Under the pieces are notes generated by a model. That model was given only the letters and a program-made list of their open reading frames with translations. It made no database searches and had not been told where the DNA came from. A DNA stretch of 64,000 nt from Rhodobacter capsulatus (lineage in GTDB: Bacteria; Pseudomonadota; Alphaproteobacteria; Rhodobacterales; Rhodobacteraceae): contig NZ_SWJZ01000013.1 in assembly GCF_005144475.1 (NCBI RefSeq), positions 53,131 to 117,130 of the forward strand, written 5' to 3'. Numbering within the stretch: position 1 is the stretch's first letter; each line of letters opens with the position of its first letter. Of the stretch, positions 44,821-53,719 are shown piece after piece. The position numbers and the translations under genes are program-made.

Positions 44821-44966
44821 CTCACCCCCCGGGATATTTCGGCCAAGGTGAAAGACCAAAGGCGCTCCGTTTCGGGGCGCCCGCCTGCCTGTCCTTTCAC
44901 CTTGGTGCAAATATCCCGGGGGGTGAATTGCCCGGCACGGGCAAGAGGGGGGCAGCGCCCCCCTGC
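44821..44966. repeat. Intergenic palindrome family, right part of the interrupted copy
   Basis: Inverted arms CCCCCCGGGATATTT...CCAAGGTGAAAG (44,825-44,854) and CTTTCACCTTGG...AAATATCCCGGGGGG (44,894-44,923), then a GC hairpin GGGGGGCAGCGCCCCCC near 44,946-44,962. It lies at the 3' end of the AcoR-like gene and probably terminates it. Confidence 0.7.
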
Positions 44967-44968
44967 CC

Positions 44969-45943
44969 TTACACCGCCAGCCCGAGCGCCTTGGCCTTGC
45001 GATAGAAGGTGGCGCGGCCGATGCCGAGATCGCGCGCCGCCGCCGAGACATTGCCGCCCGAGCGTGCCAGCGCCCGCACCATCTCGGCGCGTTGCGCCTC
45101 GGCCAGCGCCCCATGCCCCTCGTCGCGCTTGGCGCCGAACAGATCCGTGGCGGGCACCCGGCCCATCTGCGCCTCGTCAAGGCCCAGCTGGCGCCGCGCC
45201 GCCCGCGTCGCCCCGATCACCAGATCGTCGCGATCAAGCGCCAGAAGCACCACCCCCTGCGGGCTTTCTTCGGCCGAGCCGGTCGAGAGGATCCGCGCCC
45301 CCTCGAAGGAGGCGCGGAACAGATCCGCCTCGATCCGGCTCGCCGCATCCTGCACCGTCAGCGCGACAAGGCGGGCGTAGCCCTCGGTCATGTCCTCGCG
45401 CGCGGAACTGACGTCGATCACCCCGGCAAGTTCCCCCCGCGCGCCATGGACGGGCGAGCCCATGCAGGTCAGCCCGGTGTTGGTGGCGCGAAAATGCTGA
45501 TCGCGCCAGACGGTGACGGGCCGGCCCTCGGCCAGACAGGTGCCGATGCCGTTCGTGCCCTCGCGCCCCTCGGACCAGTCCGATCCGGGGGCGAGATTCG
45601 AGCCGTGAAAGGCCCGCCGGTCGGCCTCGCGCATGCGTTCTTCCAGCACCAGCCCCTCGGCATCCGAGAGGAACACCGCACAGCCCGCCTCGCAGGCGGC
45701 GCGGGCGAGCCGGTCGAGCACCGGCGTCGCGACGCGCAGAAGCAGCCCCGCCGCCTCGCGCCGGGCGGCGATATCGGCGGCGGTCAGCCGATCGGAGACC
45801 CGCGCCCGCGCCGGGTCCAGCTTGTGATGGATCATCGACCGGCGCCAGCTGGCGGCAAAGCCCGCCCGCCCCGCCGCGGTGGACGAGGCGACGACCGCTT
45901 GCACGATCTCGGCATGGTTGCGCGTGGGGGCAGAAAGACGCAT
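44969..45943 (-). CDS. AcoR-like GAF/Fis regulator lacking the AAA+ domain
   Basis: A 324-residue regulator: AcoR-type N-terminus (SWRRSMIHHKLDPAR), a GAF-like sensor (about 70-200; GTNGIGTCLAEGRPV, CMGSPVHGARGELAGVIDVSSA), a short PAS-like linker, and a C-terminal Fis HTH (SGGNVSAAARDLGIGRATFYRKAK). The sigma54-contacting AAA+ domain (GAFTGA) is absent, so it probably acts with sigma70. GGGAGG lies before ATG 45943. It was likely adjacent to the aldehyde dehydrogenase gene before the Mu-like element inserted. Confidence 0.85.
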   Translation of the reverse strand: MRLSAPTRNHAEIVQAVVASSTAAGRAGFAASWRRSMIHHKLDPARARVSDRLTAADIAARREAAGLLLRVATPVLDRLARAACEAGCAVFLSDAEGLVLEERMREADRRAFHGSNLAPGSDWSEGREGTNGIGTCLAEGRPVTVWRDQHFRATNTGLTCMGSPVHGARGELAGVIDVSSAREDMTEGYARLVALTVQDAASRIEADLFRASFEGARILSTGSAEESPQGVVLLALDRDDLVIGATRAARRQLGLDEAQMGRVPATDLFGAKRDEGHGALAEAQRAEMVRALARSGGNVSAAARDLGIGRATFYRKAKALGLAV

Positions 45944-46039
45944 CGGAAAGCCTCCCCTCTTTTCGGTGCTTTCCGCAGGATAGGCGCTTTGCGGCGTCAC
46001 GCAAGAGCAGGCGGGGGGCCTACGACTTTGGTCTAAGAC

Positions 46040-46819
46040 TCACGCCTCGGCGGGCTCCGCCTGCCCCTCTTCGTGGCGCTTGCCGCGGTAGCCGGTGGCG
46101 ACGACGAATTTTTCCGAGCTGTCCTTGCGGCTGGCGGGCGGCTTCATGTTCACCACCTTCTCGAAGTTCTTCTTCAGGACCGTCATCAGCCCCTGTTCGG
46201 CGCCACCCGCCAGAACCTTGGCGACAAAGGTGCCGCCCAGTTCCAGCACGTCGAAGGCGAAATAGGCGGCATGTTCGCACAAAGTGATGATGCGCAAATG
46301 GTCCACCTGCTGGTTGCCCGAGGCGGCCGCCGCCATGTCCGACATCACCACATCGGCGCGGCCGCCAAGCCAGGCCTTGACCTTGTCATCGGCACCATCT
46401 TCCAGGAAGTCCAGCTGATGCAGCTCGGCCCCGGCAATCGCCGCGATCTCCTGCAGATCGACGCCCAGAACCGTGCCGACCTTCTTGCCGCCCTTTTCGC
46501 CCAGCGCATTCACCCGCGCGACCGCGACCTGACACCAGCCCCCCGGCGCGCAGCCAAGGTCCACCACCCGCGCCCCCGGCACGAGGAAGCGGAACTTGTC
46601 GTCCAGTTCCATGATCTTGTAGGCGGCGCGACCGCGATAGCCCTCTTTCTTCGCGCGCACCACATAGGGGTCGTTCAGCTGCCGTTCCAGCCAGAGCGTC
46701 GAGGACAGCTTGCGTCCCTTCGCGGTCTTCACCCGCACCCGCAGATCGCGCTGCCCGCGCCCCGAAGTGTTCTTGCCAGAGCCCGCGCCGCCCGATTTGC
46801 CGCTGGGGGGTTTCGTCAT
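46040..46819 (-). CDS. rlmE: 23S rRNA 2'-O-ribose U2552 methyltransferase RlmE
   Basis: A 259-residue FtsJ/RrmJ methyltransferase. [16 protein letters not shown] (catalytic Lys), [15 protein letters not shown] (SAM motif I), [13 protein letters not shown] (catalytic Asp) and [11 protein letters not shown] (catalytic Lys) complete the K-D-K-E set. A basic N-terminal extension of about 35 residues is rich in Gly/Lys/Arg. Overlaps the Ppx/GppA gene by ATGA. Confidence 0.93.
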   Translation of the reverse strand: MTKPPSGKSGGAGSGKNTSGRGQRDLRVRVKTAKGRKLSSTLWLERQLNDPYVVRAKKEGYRGRAAYKIMELDDKFRFLVPGARVVDLGCAPGGWCQVAVARVNALGEKGGKKVGTVLGVDLQEIAAIAGAELHQLDFLEDGADDKVKAWLGGRADVVMSDMAAAASGNQQVDHLRIITLCEHAAYFAFDVLELGGTFVAKVLAGGAEQGLMTVLKKNFEKVVNMKPPASRKDSSEKFVVATGYRGKRHEEGQAEPAEA

Positions 46820-47946
46820 TTCATCTCTCCCTCGATCGGCTTCATTTCTTCGATCACGCCGTCTTCGGCCATCTGCGCATACAAAAGCCCCTCGCGCAGG
46901 CCGCGGTCGGCCACCGACATCTTGTCCGTCGGCCAGACCCGCATCAGCGCCTGCAAGATCGCCGCCCCCGACATGATCAGCGTGTGCCGGTCGCGCCCGA
47001 TGCGCGGATCGGCGCGGCGCCCCTCGGGGCCAAGCGTCAGGAACGAGCGGATCACCGCGTCGATCTCGCCCGAGGTCATCGTCAGACCATCGACCCGGTT
47101 GCGGTCATAGCGCTTCAGGTTCAGATGGCAAGCGGCAACCGTCGTCACCGTTCCGCTGGTGCCGATCACCTGAAACCCCTCCTGCGGCGTCCCCGAGGCA
47201 TAGGGCGAGAAATCGGCCAGCTTTTCCTCGAAGAACCAGGACATCAGCGCGAAGCGCGCGGCGTCATCCTCGACATCGCCGAACTGGTCCTTGAGCGTGG
47301 CAACGCCCAGCGGAACGGAAATCCAGTCCACCACCCGCGCCTGCGGAATCTCGCCCTCGGGCTGATCGAAGCCGCCCGAGAGCCGCATGATCGAACGCGG
47401 CCGGTCCGAATGCGGCACCTTGGAAATGTCGATCCACACAAGTTCGGTCGAGCCGCCGCCGATGTCGACCACCAGCACCTGTTCGCTGCGCGGATTGACC
47501 AGCGAGGCGCAGGAGATCACCGCCAGCCGCGCCTCTTCCTCGGGCGGGATGATTTCCAGCGGCAGCCCGGTTTCGCGCCGGACATAGCGGATGAAATCAC
47601 GCGCATTGCCCGCCCGCCTGCAGGCCTCGGTCGCGACAAGCCGCATCCGCTTGACGCCATGGGTTTCGATCTTGCGGCGGCAGATCTGCAGCGCCTGCAC
47701 GGTGCGCGCCATCGACGAGCGCGACAACCGGCCCGAGGCTTCCAGCCCCTGACCGAGTTGAACAGCTTTGGAAAAGCTGTCCACGACCTGAAACTGATCG
47801 CCCTTCGGTCGGGCGATCAGCATCCGGCAACTGTTGGTGCCGAGATCGAGCGCAGCATAAAGCTCGCCCGGCTCGGCGGGGTGGGATGCGGCGCGTTCGA
47901 CCAGTTTCGGGATCGCGCCCGCAGCCCGAGGACGCCTGGGCGCCAT
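46816..47946 (-). CDS. Ppx/GppA-family exopolyphosphatase/pppGpp phosphatase
   Basis: A 376-residue ASKHA-fold phosphatase. [14 protein letters not shown] (phosphate 1), [15 protein letters not shown] (phosphate 2) and [12 protein letters not shown] are the signature segments. It has only the two-domain core, as in Aquifex-type enzymes. Coupling to rlmE is common in Rhodobacteraceae. Whether polyphosphate or pppGpp is preferred cannot be told. Confidence 0.9.
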   Translation of the reverse strand: MAPRRPRAAGAIPKLVERAASHPAEPGELYAALDLGTNSCRMLIARPKGDQFQVVDSFSKAVQLGQGLEASGRLSRSSMARTVQALQICRRKIETHGVKRMRLVATEACRRAGNARDFIRYVRRETGLPLEIIPPEEEARLAVISCASLVNPRSEQVLVVDIGGGSTELVWIDISKVPHSDRPRSIMRLSGGFDQPEGEIPQARVVDWISVPLGVATLKDQFGDVEDDAARFALMSWFFEEKLADFSPYASGTPQEGFQVIGTSGTVTTVAACHLNLKRYDRNRVDGLTMTSGEIDAVIRSFLTLGPEGRRADPRIGRDRHTLIMSGAAILQALMRVWPTDKMSVADRGLREGLLYAQMAEDGVIEEMKPIEGEMK

Positions 47947-48333
47947 CTTACGCCCTCCGATTTCAAGTTACCCCCTAGGTAGCGCGGGGGGGCCGAAGGT
48001 TCAAGCGCCCGATGACATCTTCGTGACGCGCCAAGGCGGGGGGCGCTGCCCCCCGGGCCTGCGGCCTCCCCCCGGGATATTTGGGGCAAGATGAAGGGGG
48101 GAATTTATCTTGCTGCAAATATCCCCGCCGGAGGCCGCGCCGCGCGGCACCGCGCGACCGGGCGGGCGCTTGAGCGCGCCTCATCATCTTGATGCATGTT
48201 TTGGGGATGCATCGGGGCGCAAGGGGCGGGTAAGGAACCTGCGCGGTTGTCGCCAATCTGGCGCAACATGTCGAAATCCGTCACCGGGCGCGTCGCAAAC
48301 GGGCGTATCCATATCTCAGAGGGAATCACGCAC
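47947..48333. repeat. Intergenic region with one palindrome-family copy
   Basis: Between divergent genes. 48,038-48,137 holds a GC hairpin (GGGGGGCGCTGCCCCCC) and a shorter member of the palindrome family: CCCCCCGGGATATTTGGGGC and its imperfect complement ending AAATATCCCCGCCGG. The remainder (48,140-48,333) is the leader of the plus-strand one-carbon operon; I looked for a SAM- or cobalamin-type riboswitch and saw none. Confidence 0.6.
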
Positions 48334-48657
48334 ATGGCTGAGATCACGATCGTTTTCTGGCGCGACATCCCGGCGCAGATCATTGCCGGGACCGGTCGCA
48401 AGGCCGTCAAGAAACCTTTGCCCGAACGTTTCGAGCAGGCGATCGACCGCTGCGCGATGAAGATCGGCGCCAAGGACAGCGACGCCTATCTGGCGGAATG
48501 GCGCAAGGTGGTGATCGGCACCCGCGACGGCACGGATGCCGAAGCCGCCGAGGCCGAGCTGGCCCGGGTTCTCTCCGACTACGACACCGCCGCTTTGGTG
48601 CGGTTGATTGGCAATGACGGCTGGGACCAGGCCGGCCCCCCTGACGGAGAGATCTGA
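48334..48657 (+). CDS. Virulence-factor family small protein of one-carbon operon
   Basis: A 107-residue protein starting MAEITIVFWRDIPAQIIAG with RKAVKKPLPERFEQAIDRCAM. This small family (often called virulence factor) typically precedes a methylenetetrahydrofolate reductase-like gene in Rhodobacteraceae. AGAGGGA lies upstream. Its stop overlaps the next start (TGATG). Molecular function unknown. Confidence 0.8.
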   Translation: MAEITIVFWRDIPAQIIAGTGRKAVKKPLPERFEQAIDRCAMKIGAKDSDAYLAEWRKVVIGTRDGTDAEAAEAELARVLSDYDTAALVRLIGNDGWDQAGPPDGEI

Positions 48658-49547
48658 TGGCGCTTTTGAACTTCCGCCGCGAGGCCGAGACCCCCACCAA
48701 CGGCACGCTGACCGCTTTCCTCGACGGCTTCTCGATCGAGGTGATGCCGCGCACCGCCGAAAAGATCGAGGATTTCCGCACCCTTCTGCCCGCGGGCACC
48801 CGCGTCTATGTCGCCCATATCGAGGGCACGCCGATCGAGGAAATGGTCGCCACGGCGAAACGCCTGCGCGCCGAGGGCTTCGAGCCGATGCCGCATTTCC
48901 CCGCCCGGATCCTCCGCGACGCGCTGCAGCTGCGCGACTGGGTCGCCCGTTACAAGGGCGAGGCGGGCGTGAAACAGGCGCTGCTTTTGGGCGGCGGCCT
49001 CAAGACCCCGGTGGGCAGCCTCGACAATGCGATGCAGCTGGTGGAAACCGGCGCCTTCGCGGGCTTCGAGCGGCTGCATTTCGCCGGTCACCCCGAGGGC
49101 AACCGCGACATCGACGCCGACGGCACCGACAAGATCGTCATGCAGGCGCTTGCCCTGAAACAGAAATTCGCCGACACCACCGATGCCGACACGGCCATCG
49201 TGACGCAATTCGCCTTTGAGGCCGGGCCGATCATCCAATGGGTCGACCGTCTCGCCGCCGAGGGCATCAGGATGCCGGTCCATCTCGGGATCGCGGGGCC
49301 TGCGAAACTGCAGACGCTGCTCAAATTCGCGATTTCCTGCGGTGTCGGGCCGTCCCTGAAAGTGCTGCAAAAACGCGCCAAGGACGTGACGAAACTGCTC
49401 ACCCCCTTCGAGCCGACCGATCTTGTGACGGAACTGGCCAAACACAAGGCCCGTCACCCCGATTTCGGCATCGAGGCGGTGCATTTCTTCCCGCTCGGCG
49501 GTATCAAGACCAATGCGACCTGGATCGCGGACAAAACGAAAGGCTGA
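48657..49547 (+). CDS. Methylenetetrahydrofolate reductase-like protein
   Basis: A 296-residue TIM-barrel protein of the MTHFR family: SIEVMPRTAEKIEDF, PMPHFPARILRD, GLKTPVGSLDNAMQL, AGHPEGNRDID, VTQFAFEAGPIIQWVD and VHLGIAGPAKLQTLLKF. It would interconvert methylene- and methyl-tetrahydrofolate using FAD. Together with the next gene it fits a methyl-group oxidation route (for example from methylated amines), but the demethylase is not in the window. Confidence 0.88.
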   Translation: MALLNFRREAETPTNGTLTAFLDGFSIEVMPRTAEKIEDFRTLLPAGTRVYVAHIEGTPIEEMVATAKRLRAEGFEPMPHFPARILRDALQLRDWVARYKGEAGVKQALLLGGGLKTPVGSLDNAMQLVETGAFAGFERLHFAGHPEGNRDIDADGTDKIVMQALALKQKFADTTDADTAIVTQFAFEAGPIIQWVDRLAAEGIRMPVHLGIAGPAKLQTLLKFAISCGVGPSLKVLQKRAKDVTKLLTPFEPTDLVTELAKHKARHPDFGIEAVHFFPLGGIKTNATWIADKTKG

Positions 49548-49550
49548 GGC

Positions 49551-50654
49551 ATGACCCGTACCGTTCTGGAAAGCAAATCGAAGACCGTGGTGATCGGCTT
49601 TGACGAGCCCTTCTGCGTCATCGGCGAGCGCATCAACCCGACCGGCCGCAAGAAACTGGCCGCCGAGCTGGAGCTGGGCGATTTCACCACCGTCGAAAAG
49701 GATGCGCTGGAACAGGTGGCCTGCGGGGCGACGGTGCTGGACATCAACTCGGGCGCGGTCTTCTCGAACAAGATGGCCGAAGATCCGCGCTATGCCGACA
49801 ACAACTTCGTCGAGCCGCCCTTGATGCGCGATCTGATCTTGCGGGTGCAGGCGATCACCGATGTGCCGCTGTGCATCGACAGCTCGGTTCCGGCCGCTTT
49901 GGAAGCGGGCCTGGCCGCCTGCGAGGGCCGTCCGCTCTTGAATTCCGTCACCGGCGAGGAAGAGCGGCTCGAACGCGTGCTGCCGCTGGTCAAGAAATAC
50001 AACGTGCCGGTGGTGGCGATCTCGAACGACGACACGGGCATTTCCGAAGACCCCGACGTGCGCTTTGCCGTGGCGAAGAAGATCGTCGAACGCGCCGCCG
50101 ATTTCGGCATTCCGGCGCATGACATCGTCGTCGACCCGCTGGTGATGCCGGTCGGCGCCATGGCCTCTGCGGGCCGTCAGGTCTTCACGCTGGTCAACCG
50201 GCTGCGGACGGAGCTGGGCGTGAACACCACCTGCGGCGCCTCGAACATCAGCTTTGGTCTGCCGAACCGGCATGGCGTCAACGCCGCCTTCCTGCCGATG
50301 GCGATCGGCGCGGGCATGACCTCGGCGATCATGAACCCGGTCCGCAGCCAGGAGATGGAGGCCATTCGCGCCGCCAACCTGCTGATGAACCACGACGACA
50401 ATGCGATGGACTGGATCCGGCTGTCGAAGGTGCTCGACGCGATGAAAGAGGGCGCAAGCTTCGCCGCGGCCGCTGAGCCCCCGGCGATTCGCGCCCCCGC
50501 GACGAAGCGCCCTACCCTTTGCAAACGCCCCGGCCCCGGCCGGGGCGTTTCGTTTCCGGGCCCGCCGGTAATCGCGCCCGATTGCCCGCCGCCCCGGGAT
50601 CAATGCCGCCTGACCCTGCCGCTTCCGCCGCCCGTCGAAAGGTTTTCGACATAG
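49551..50654 (+). CDS. Methyltetrahydrofolate:corrinoid methyltransferase-like, altered 3' end
   Basis: Residues 1 to about 305 match the pterin-binding methyltransferase family: GERINPTGRKKLAAEL, GATVLDINSGAVF, PLCIDSSVPAALEAG, VVDPLVMPVG, TTCGASNISFGLPNR. The remaining 60 or so residues are Pro/Arg-rich and span a strong terminator hairpin (50,523-50,550), so the natural stop was probably earlier; TGA in the +1 frame occurs at about 50,475. A frameshift, recent mutation or sequencing error near 50,460-50,475 is likely. The first 900 bases are normal coding sequence. Confidence 0.85.
   Translation: MTRTVLESKSKTVVIGFDEPFCVIGERINPTGRKKLAAELELGDFTTVEKDALEQVACGATVLDINSGAVFSNKMAEDPRYADNNFVEPPLMRDLILRVQAITDVPLCIDSSVPAALEAGLAACEGRPLLNSVTGEEERLERVLPLVKKYNVPVVAISNDDTGISEDPDVRFAVAKKIVERAADFGIPAHDIVVDPLVMPVGAMASAGRQVFTLVNRLRTELGVNTTCGASNISFGLPNRHGVNAAFLPMAIGAGMTSAIMNPVRSQEMEAIRAANLLMNHDDNAMDWIRLSKVLDAMKEGASFAAAAEPPAIRAPATKRPTLCKRPGPGRGVSFPGPPVIAPDCPPPRDQCRLTLPLPPPVERFST
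50523..50555 (+). terminator. Rho-independent-like terminator after the one-carbon operon
   Basis: Perfect 12-bp arms AAACGCCCCGGC and GCCGGGGCGTTT with a 4-base loop, followed by CGTTT. It lies inside the annotated 3' end of the methyltransferase frame. Confidence 0.75.
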
Positions 50655-50955
50655 TGATTAACGAAGTGTAAAAAAATCTGCCGTTTCAAAACCGGAAACA
50701 CCCCCGGGCCGGACGCGGGGAATCGCCCTGAAATCGCGGCAATGATTCGCCGCGAAGCGCCGCCACTGTTTCCCCGTTCCGCCCAAAGACAGCGCAAGCG
50801 ATTGAATTGTGACCACAATAAGGCGTGTACATGACCTCGTCTTGGCACTATATCTGGACCTGCCACATTAATATCTCATTGAAACCCGAAGAATTACTGG
50901 TCGCTTTTAAGGCCTGTGCCTAATGTTGGCACCACAACCTGGGATACGCACTGCC
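50655..50955. promoter_or_regulatory. AT-richer intergenic region with promoter potential
   Basis: A 301-bp spacer less GC-rich than its surroundings. TTAA-N7-TTGA at 50,868-50,882 resembles a CtrA site (TTAA-N7-TTAA) with one mismatch. No hairpins or ORFs of note. It should contain the promoter of the DUF2927-like gene; I cannot place core elements with confidence. Confidence 0.35.
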
Positions 50956-52434
50956 ATGCGTTTGAACTGTCTGCCGCCTCGGGCGGTTTTCGCGGCTGCC
51001 CCCGCGGAAGCCACCCGGTCCGGGCGCATTGCGCCACGGGCCCGTCACGCTTTGACTGCCCTCTCGGGGCTGGCTGTGGCCGCTGCGCTTGCGGGCTGCG
51101 CCGATGCGCCGGGGGGCCGTGATGTGCCGACCTCGCGCGCCTCGACCGCCGCGATCGACATGCCGCTGGCGGATCCGACCATCGGGCTGCCGACCCCCGC
51201 CCCCCGCGCCGGGGCGCTGCCCGCCAACAGCGTGATGGCGCGCGACTTCCTCGAGCTGAACTTCATGCTGGAATCGGGCCGCACGATCCCGCAATTCTCG
51301 CGCTTCGAGGGGCCGATCAGCGTCACGCTGCAGGGCGCCGCGCCGCCCACCGCCGCGACCGAGCTGTCCCGCCTCGTCACTCGGCTGCGCAGCGAGGCGA
51401 ATATCCCGATCTCGACCGGCGCGGGCGCCACGAACCGCATCAGCATCGCCTTCGTGCCCCGCGCCGAGATGAGCCGCGAAGTCCCGAATGCCGCCTGTTT
51501 CGTCGTGCCCAATGCCGCCACCTGGGCCGAGTATCGCGCCAACCGCCGCTCTGCCGCGGGCGACTGGACCAAGGTGCAGCGCCGCACCGCCGCCACCGTC
51601 TTCATCCCCGCCGAGGCGACGCCGCAGGAGCTGCGCGACTGCCTGCACGAGGAAACCAGCCAGGCGCTCGGGCCGCTGAACGACCTGTACCGGCTCTCGA
51701 ATTCGGTCTGGAACGACGACAACTTCCACACCGTCCTGACCCGCTACGACATGATGCAGCTGCGCGCCGTCTATGCGCCCGAATTGCGCTCGGGCATGTC
51801 GGTGCCCGAGGTGCAGGCGAAACTGCCCGCCGTCTTCGCCCGGATCAATCCCGGCGGCGGCAAGGTCACCGGCCTGCCCGAGGATCCCACCCCGCGCGCC
51901 TTCGTCAACGCGCTCGAACGCGCCATCGGCCGCGGGTCGCAGGGCGCGCGCAAGGCGGCGGCGATGACGGCGATCCAGATGTCGGGGGCGCAGGGCTGGC
52001 AGGACACAAGGGCCGCCTTTGGCTGGTTCGCGCTCGGCCGGCTGAGCGTCTATGACGACCCCGAGACCGCGATTGCCGCCTTTGCCAATGCGGGCGCGAT
52101 CTACCGCGCCACCCCCGGCGCGGGTATCCAGTCGGCCCATGTCGACATGCAGCTGGCGGCCTTTGCGCTGTCCTCGGGGCGGGCCTCGGATGCGATCGCG
52201 CTGGTGAACCGGGCGATTCCGCAGGCGCTGACCGGGGAAAATGCGGCGCTGATGGCGACGCTTTATCTGATCCGCGCCGAGGCCTACGAGACGCTCGGCA
52301 ATCCGGCGCAGGCGCAGCAGGCACGGCTCGACTCGGCGCAATGGGCACGCTACGGTTTCGGTTCGGATGCCGCCGTGCGCGCGCGCGCTGCCGAGGTGGC
52401 AGCTTTGGCGCGGGCCGGGGCGCGATACAACTGA
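50956..52434 (+). CDS. DUF2927-type lipoprotein
   Basis: A 492-residue protein with a long N-terminal region leading to a lipobox VAAALAGC (Cys at about residue 48), so a lipoprotein. The middle (about 95-300) matches DUF2927: ARDFLELNFMLESGRTIPQFSRF, CLHEETSQALGPLND and NDDNFHTVLTRYDMMQLRAVY, where HEE-T resembles a metallopeptidase-like site. The C-terminus is TPR-like. Start uncertain: ATG 50956 is taken, 50923 is possible; the long pre-lipobox region is unusual. Confidence 0.75.
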   Translation: MRLNCLPPRAVFAAAPAEATRSGRIAPRARHALTALSGLAVAAALAGCADAPGGRDVPTSRASTAAIDMPLADPTIGLPTPAPRAGALPANSVMARDFLELNFMLESGRTIPQFSRFEGPISVTLQGAAPPTAATELSRLVTRLRSEANIPISTGAGATNRISIAFVPRAEMSREVPNAACFVVPNAATWAEYRANRRSAAGDWTKVQRRTAATVFIPAEATPQELRDCLHEETSQALGPLNDLYRLSNSVWNDDNFHTVLTRYDMMQLRAVYAPELRSGMSVPEVQAKLPAVFARINPGGGKVTGLPEDPTPRAFVNALERAIGRGSQGARKAAAMTAIQMSGAQGWQDTRAAFGWFALGRLSVYDDPETAIAAFANAGAIYRATPGAGIQSAHVDMQLAAFALSSGRASDAIALVNRAIPQALTGENAALMATLYLIRAEAYETLGNPAQAQQARLDSAQWARYGFGSDAAVRARAAEVAALARAGARYN

Positions 52435-52480
52435 GGCGCGGCTGACCCCCGCGCCCTGACGGCGGCGCGGGGGATTTGCG

Positions 52481-53662
52481 ATGTTTCTGCCCTTCTTCGA
52501 CAGCCTGCGTCGGCACGGCGTGCCCGCCAGCCCGCGCGAATTTCTGTCGTTTCTCGAAGGGCTTGCGGCGGGTCTTTGCCGCTTCGACATCGACGGGTTC
52601 TACTATTTCGCGCGCGCGACGATGGTGAAGGACGAACGCCACCTTGACCGTTTCGACCGGGCCTTCGCGGAAAGCTTCCGCGGCCTTGACGCGATCCCGC
52701 CCGAGGCGGTTCTGGACGCGCTGCAGCTGCCCGAGGACTGGCTGCGCAAGCTGGCGGAAAAACATCTGACCCCCGAGGAGAAGGCGCAGATCGCGGCGCT
52801 GGGCGGGTTCGAGAAGCTGATGGAAACCCTGCGCGAGCGGCTGAAGGAACAACAGGGCCGCCATCAGGGCGGCAACAAATGGATCGGCACGGCGGGCACG
52901 TCGCCCTTTGGCGCCTATGGCTACAACCCCGAAGGGGTGCGGATCGGGCAGCTTGAGAGCCGTCATCAACGTGCGGTAAAAGTCTGGGACAAAAGGGAAT
53001 TTCGCGATTTCGACGATCGGGTGGAACTCGGCACGCGCAACATCAAGGTGGCGCTGAAACGGCTGCGGCACTGGGCCCGGCACGGCGCGACCGAGGAGCT
53101 TGACCTGCCCGGCACGATCCGCGCCAGCGCCGAAAGCGGCTATATCGACGTGAAGACCCGGCCCGAGCGGCACAATGCGGTCAAGGTGGTGCTGTTTCTG
53201 GATGCGGGCGGCTCGATGGACGCGCATGTGCAGCTGGTCGAGGAGCTGTTTTCCGCCGCGCGCAGCGAATTCAAGCATCTGGAGCATTACTACTTTCACA
53301 ACTGCCTTTACGAGGGCGTGTGGCGCGACAACCGCCGCCGCTGGGACGAGGTGACCCCGACCTGGGAGGTGCTTCACCGCTACGGGCCTGATTACAAATG
53401 CATTTTTGTGGGCGATGCGTCGATGTCGCCCTATGAGATCAGCCATGTCGGCGGCGCCAACGAACATTGGAACGCCGAGGCGGGCTCGGTCTGGCTTGAC
53501 CGCGCCCGCAGCCAGTGGCCGGGTCACGTCTGGCTCAACCCGGTGCCCGAACGGCAGTGGGGCTACACCCAATCGATCGCGATGATCCAGGCGGCGTTTG
53601 AGGGACGCATGTTCCCGCTGACGCTTGAAGGGATCACCCGGGCGATGAAGCTGCTGGGGTGA
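52481..53662 (+). CDS. VWA-domain protein (CoxE-like)
   Basis: A 393-residue soluble protein: helical N-terminal half and a C-terminal von Willebrand A domain (about 235-393). The metal site reads FLDAGGSMD, the CoxE-type variant in which the first MIDAS Ser is Gly. Such proteins usually work with a MoxR AAA+ ATPase in metalloenzyme assembly or stress; that partner is not adjacent here. Confidence 0.85.
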   Translation: MFLPFFDSLRRHGVPASPREFLSFLEGLAAGLCRFDIDGFYYFARATMVKDERHLDRFDRAFAESFRGLDAIPPEAVLDALQLPEDWLRKLAEKHLTPEEKAQIAALGGFEKLMETLRERLKEQQGRHQGGNKWIGTAGTSPFGAYGYNPEGVRIGQLESRHQRAVKVWDKREFRDFDDRVELGTRNIKVALKRLRHWARHGATEELDLPGTIRASAESGYIDVKTRPERHNAVKVVLFLDAGGSMDAHVQLVEELFSAARSEFKHLEHYYFHNCLYEGVWRDNRRRWDEVTPTWEVLHRYGPDYKCIFVGDASMSPYEISHVGGANEHWNAEAGSVWLDRARSQWPGHVWLNPVPERQWGYTQSIAMIQAAFEGRMFPLTLEGITRAMKLLG

Positions 53663-53719
53663 GCGCCGCGCGCCCCGCCGGGGATTGACCCGGACCGCGC
53701 CCGGCCCCATCTTTGGCCG

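Noticed and set aside
44661..44900. 79-residue minus-strand frame across the element end
   Set aside because: It spans the transposase sites, the target duplication and the host palindrome; no ribosome-binding site or family signal.
44821..44966. CRISPR-like repeat
   Set aside because: The repeats are inverted hairpin arms scattered singly at gene ends, not direct repeats with regular spacers. No cas genes are present.
48140..48333. SAM, SAH or cobalamin riboswitch before the one-carbon genes
   Set aside because: No recognisable conserved core of these classes was seen in the leader.
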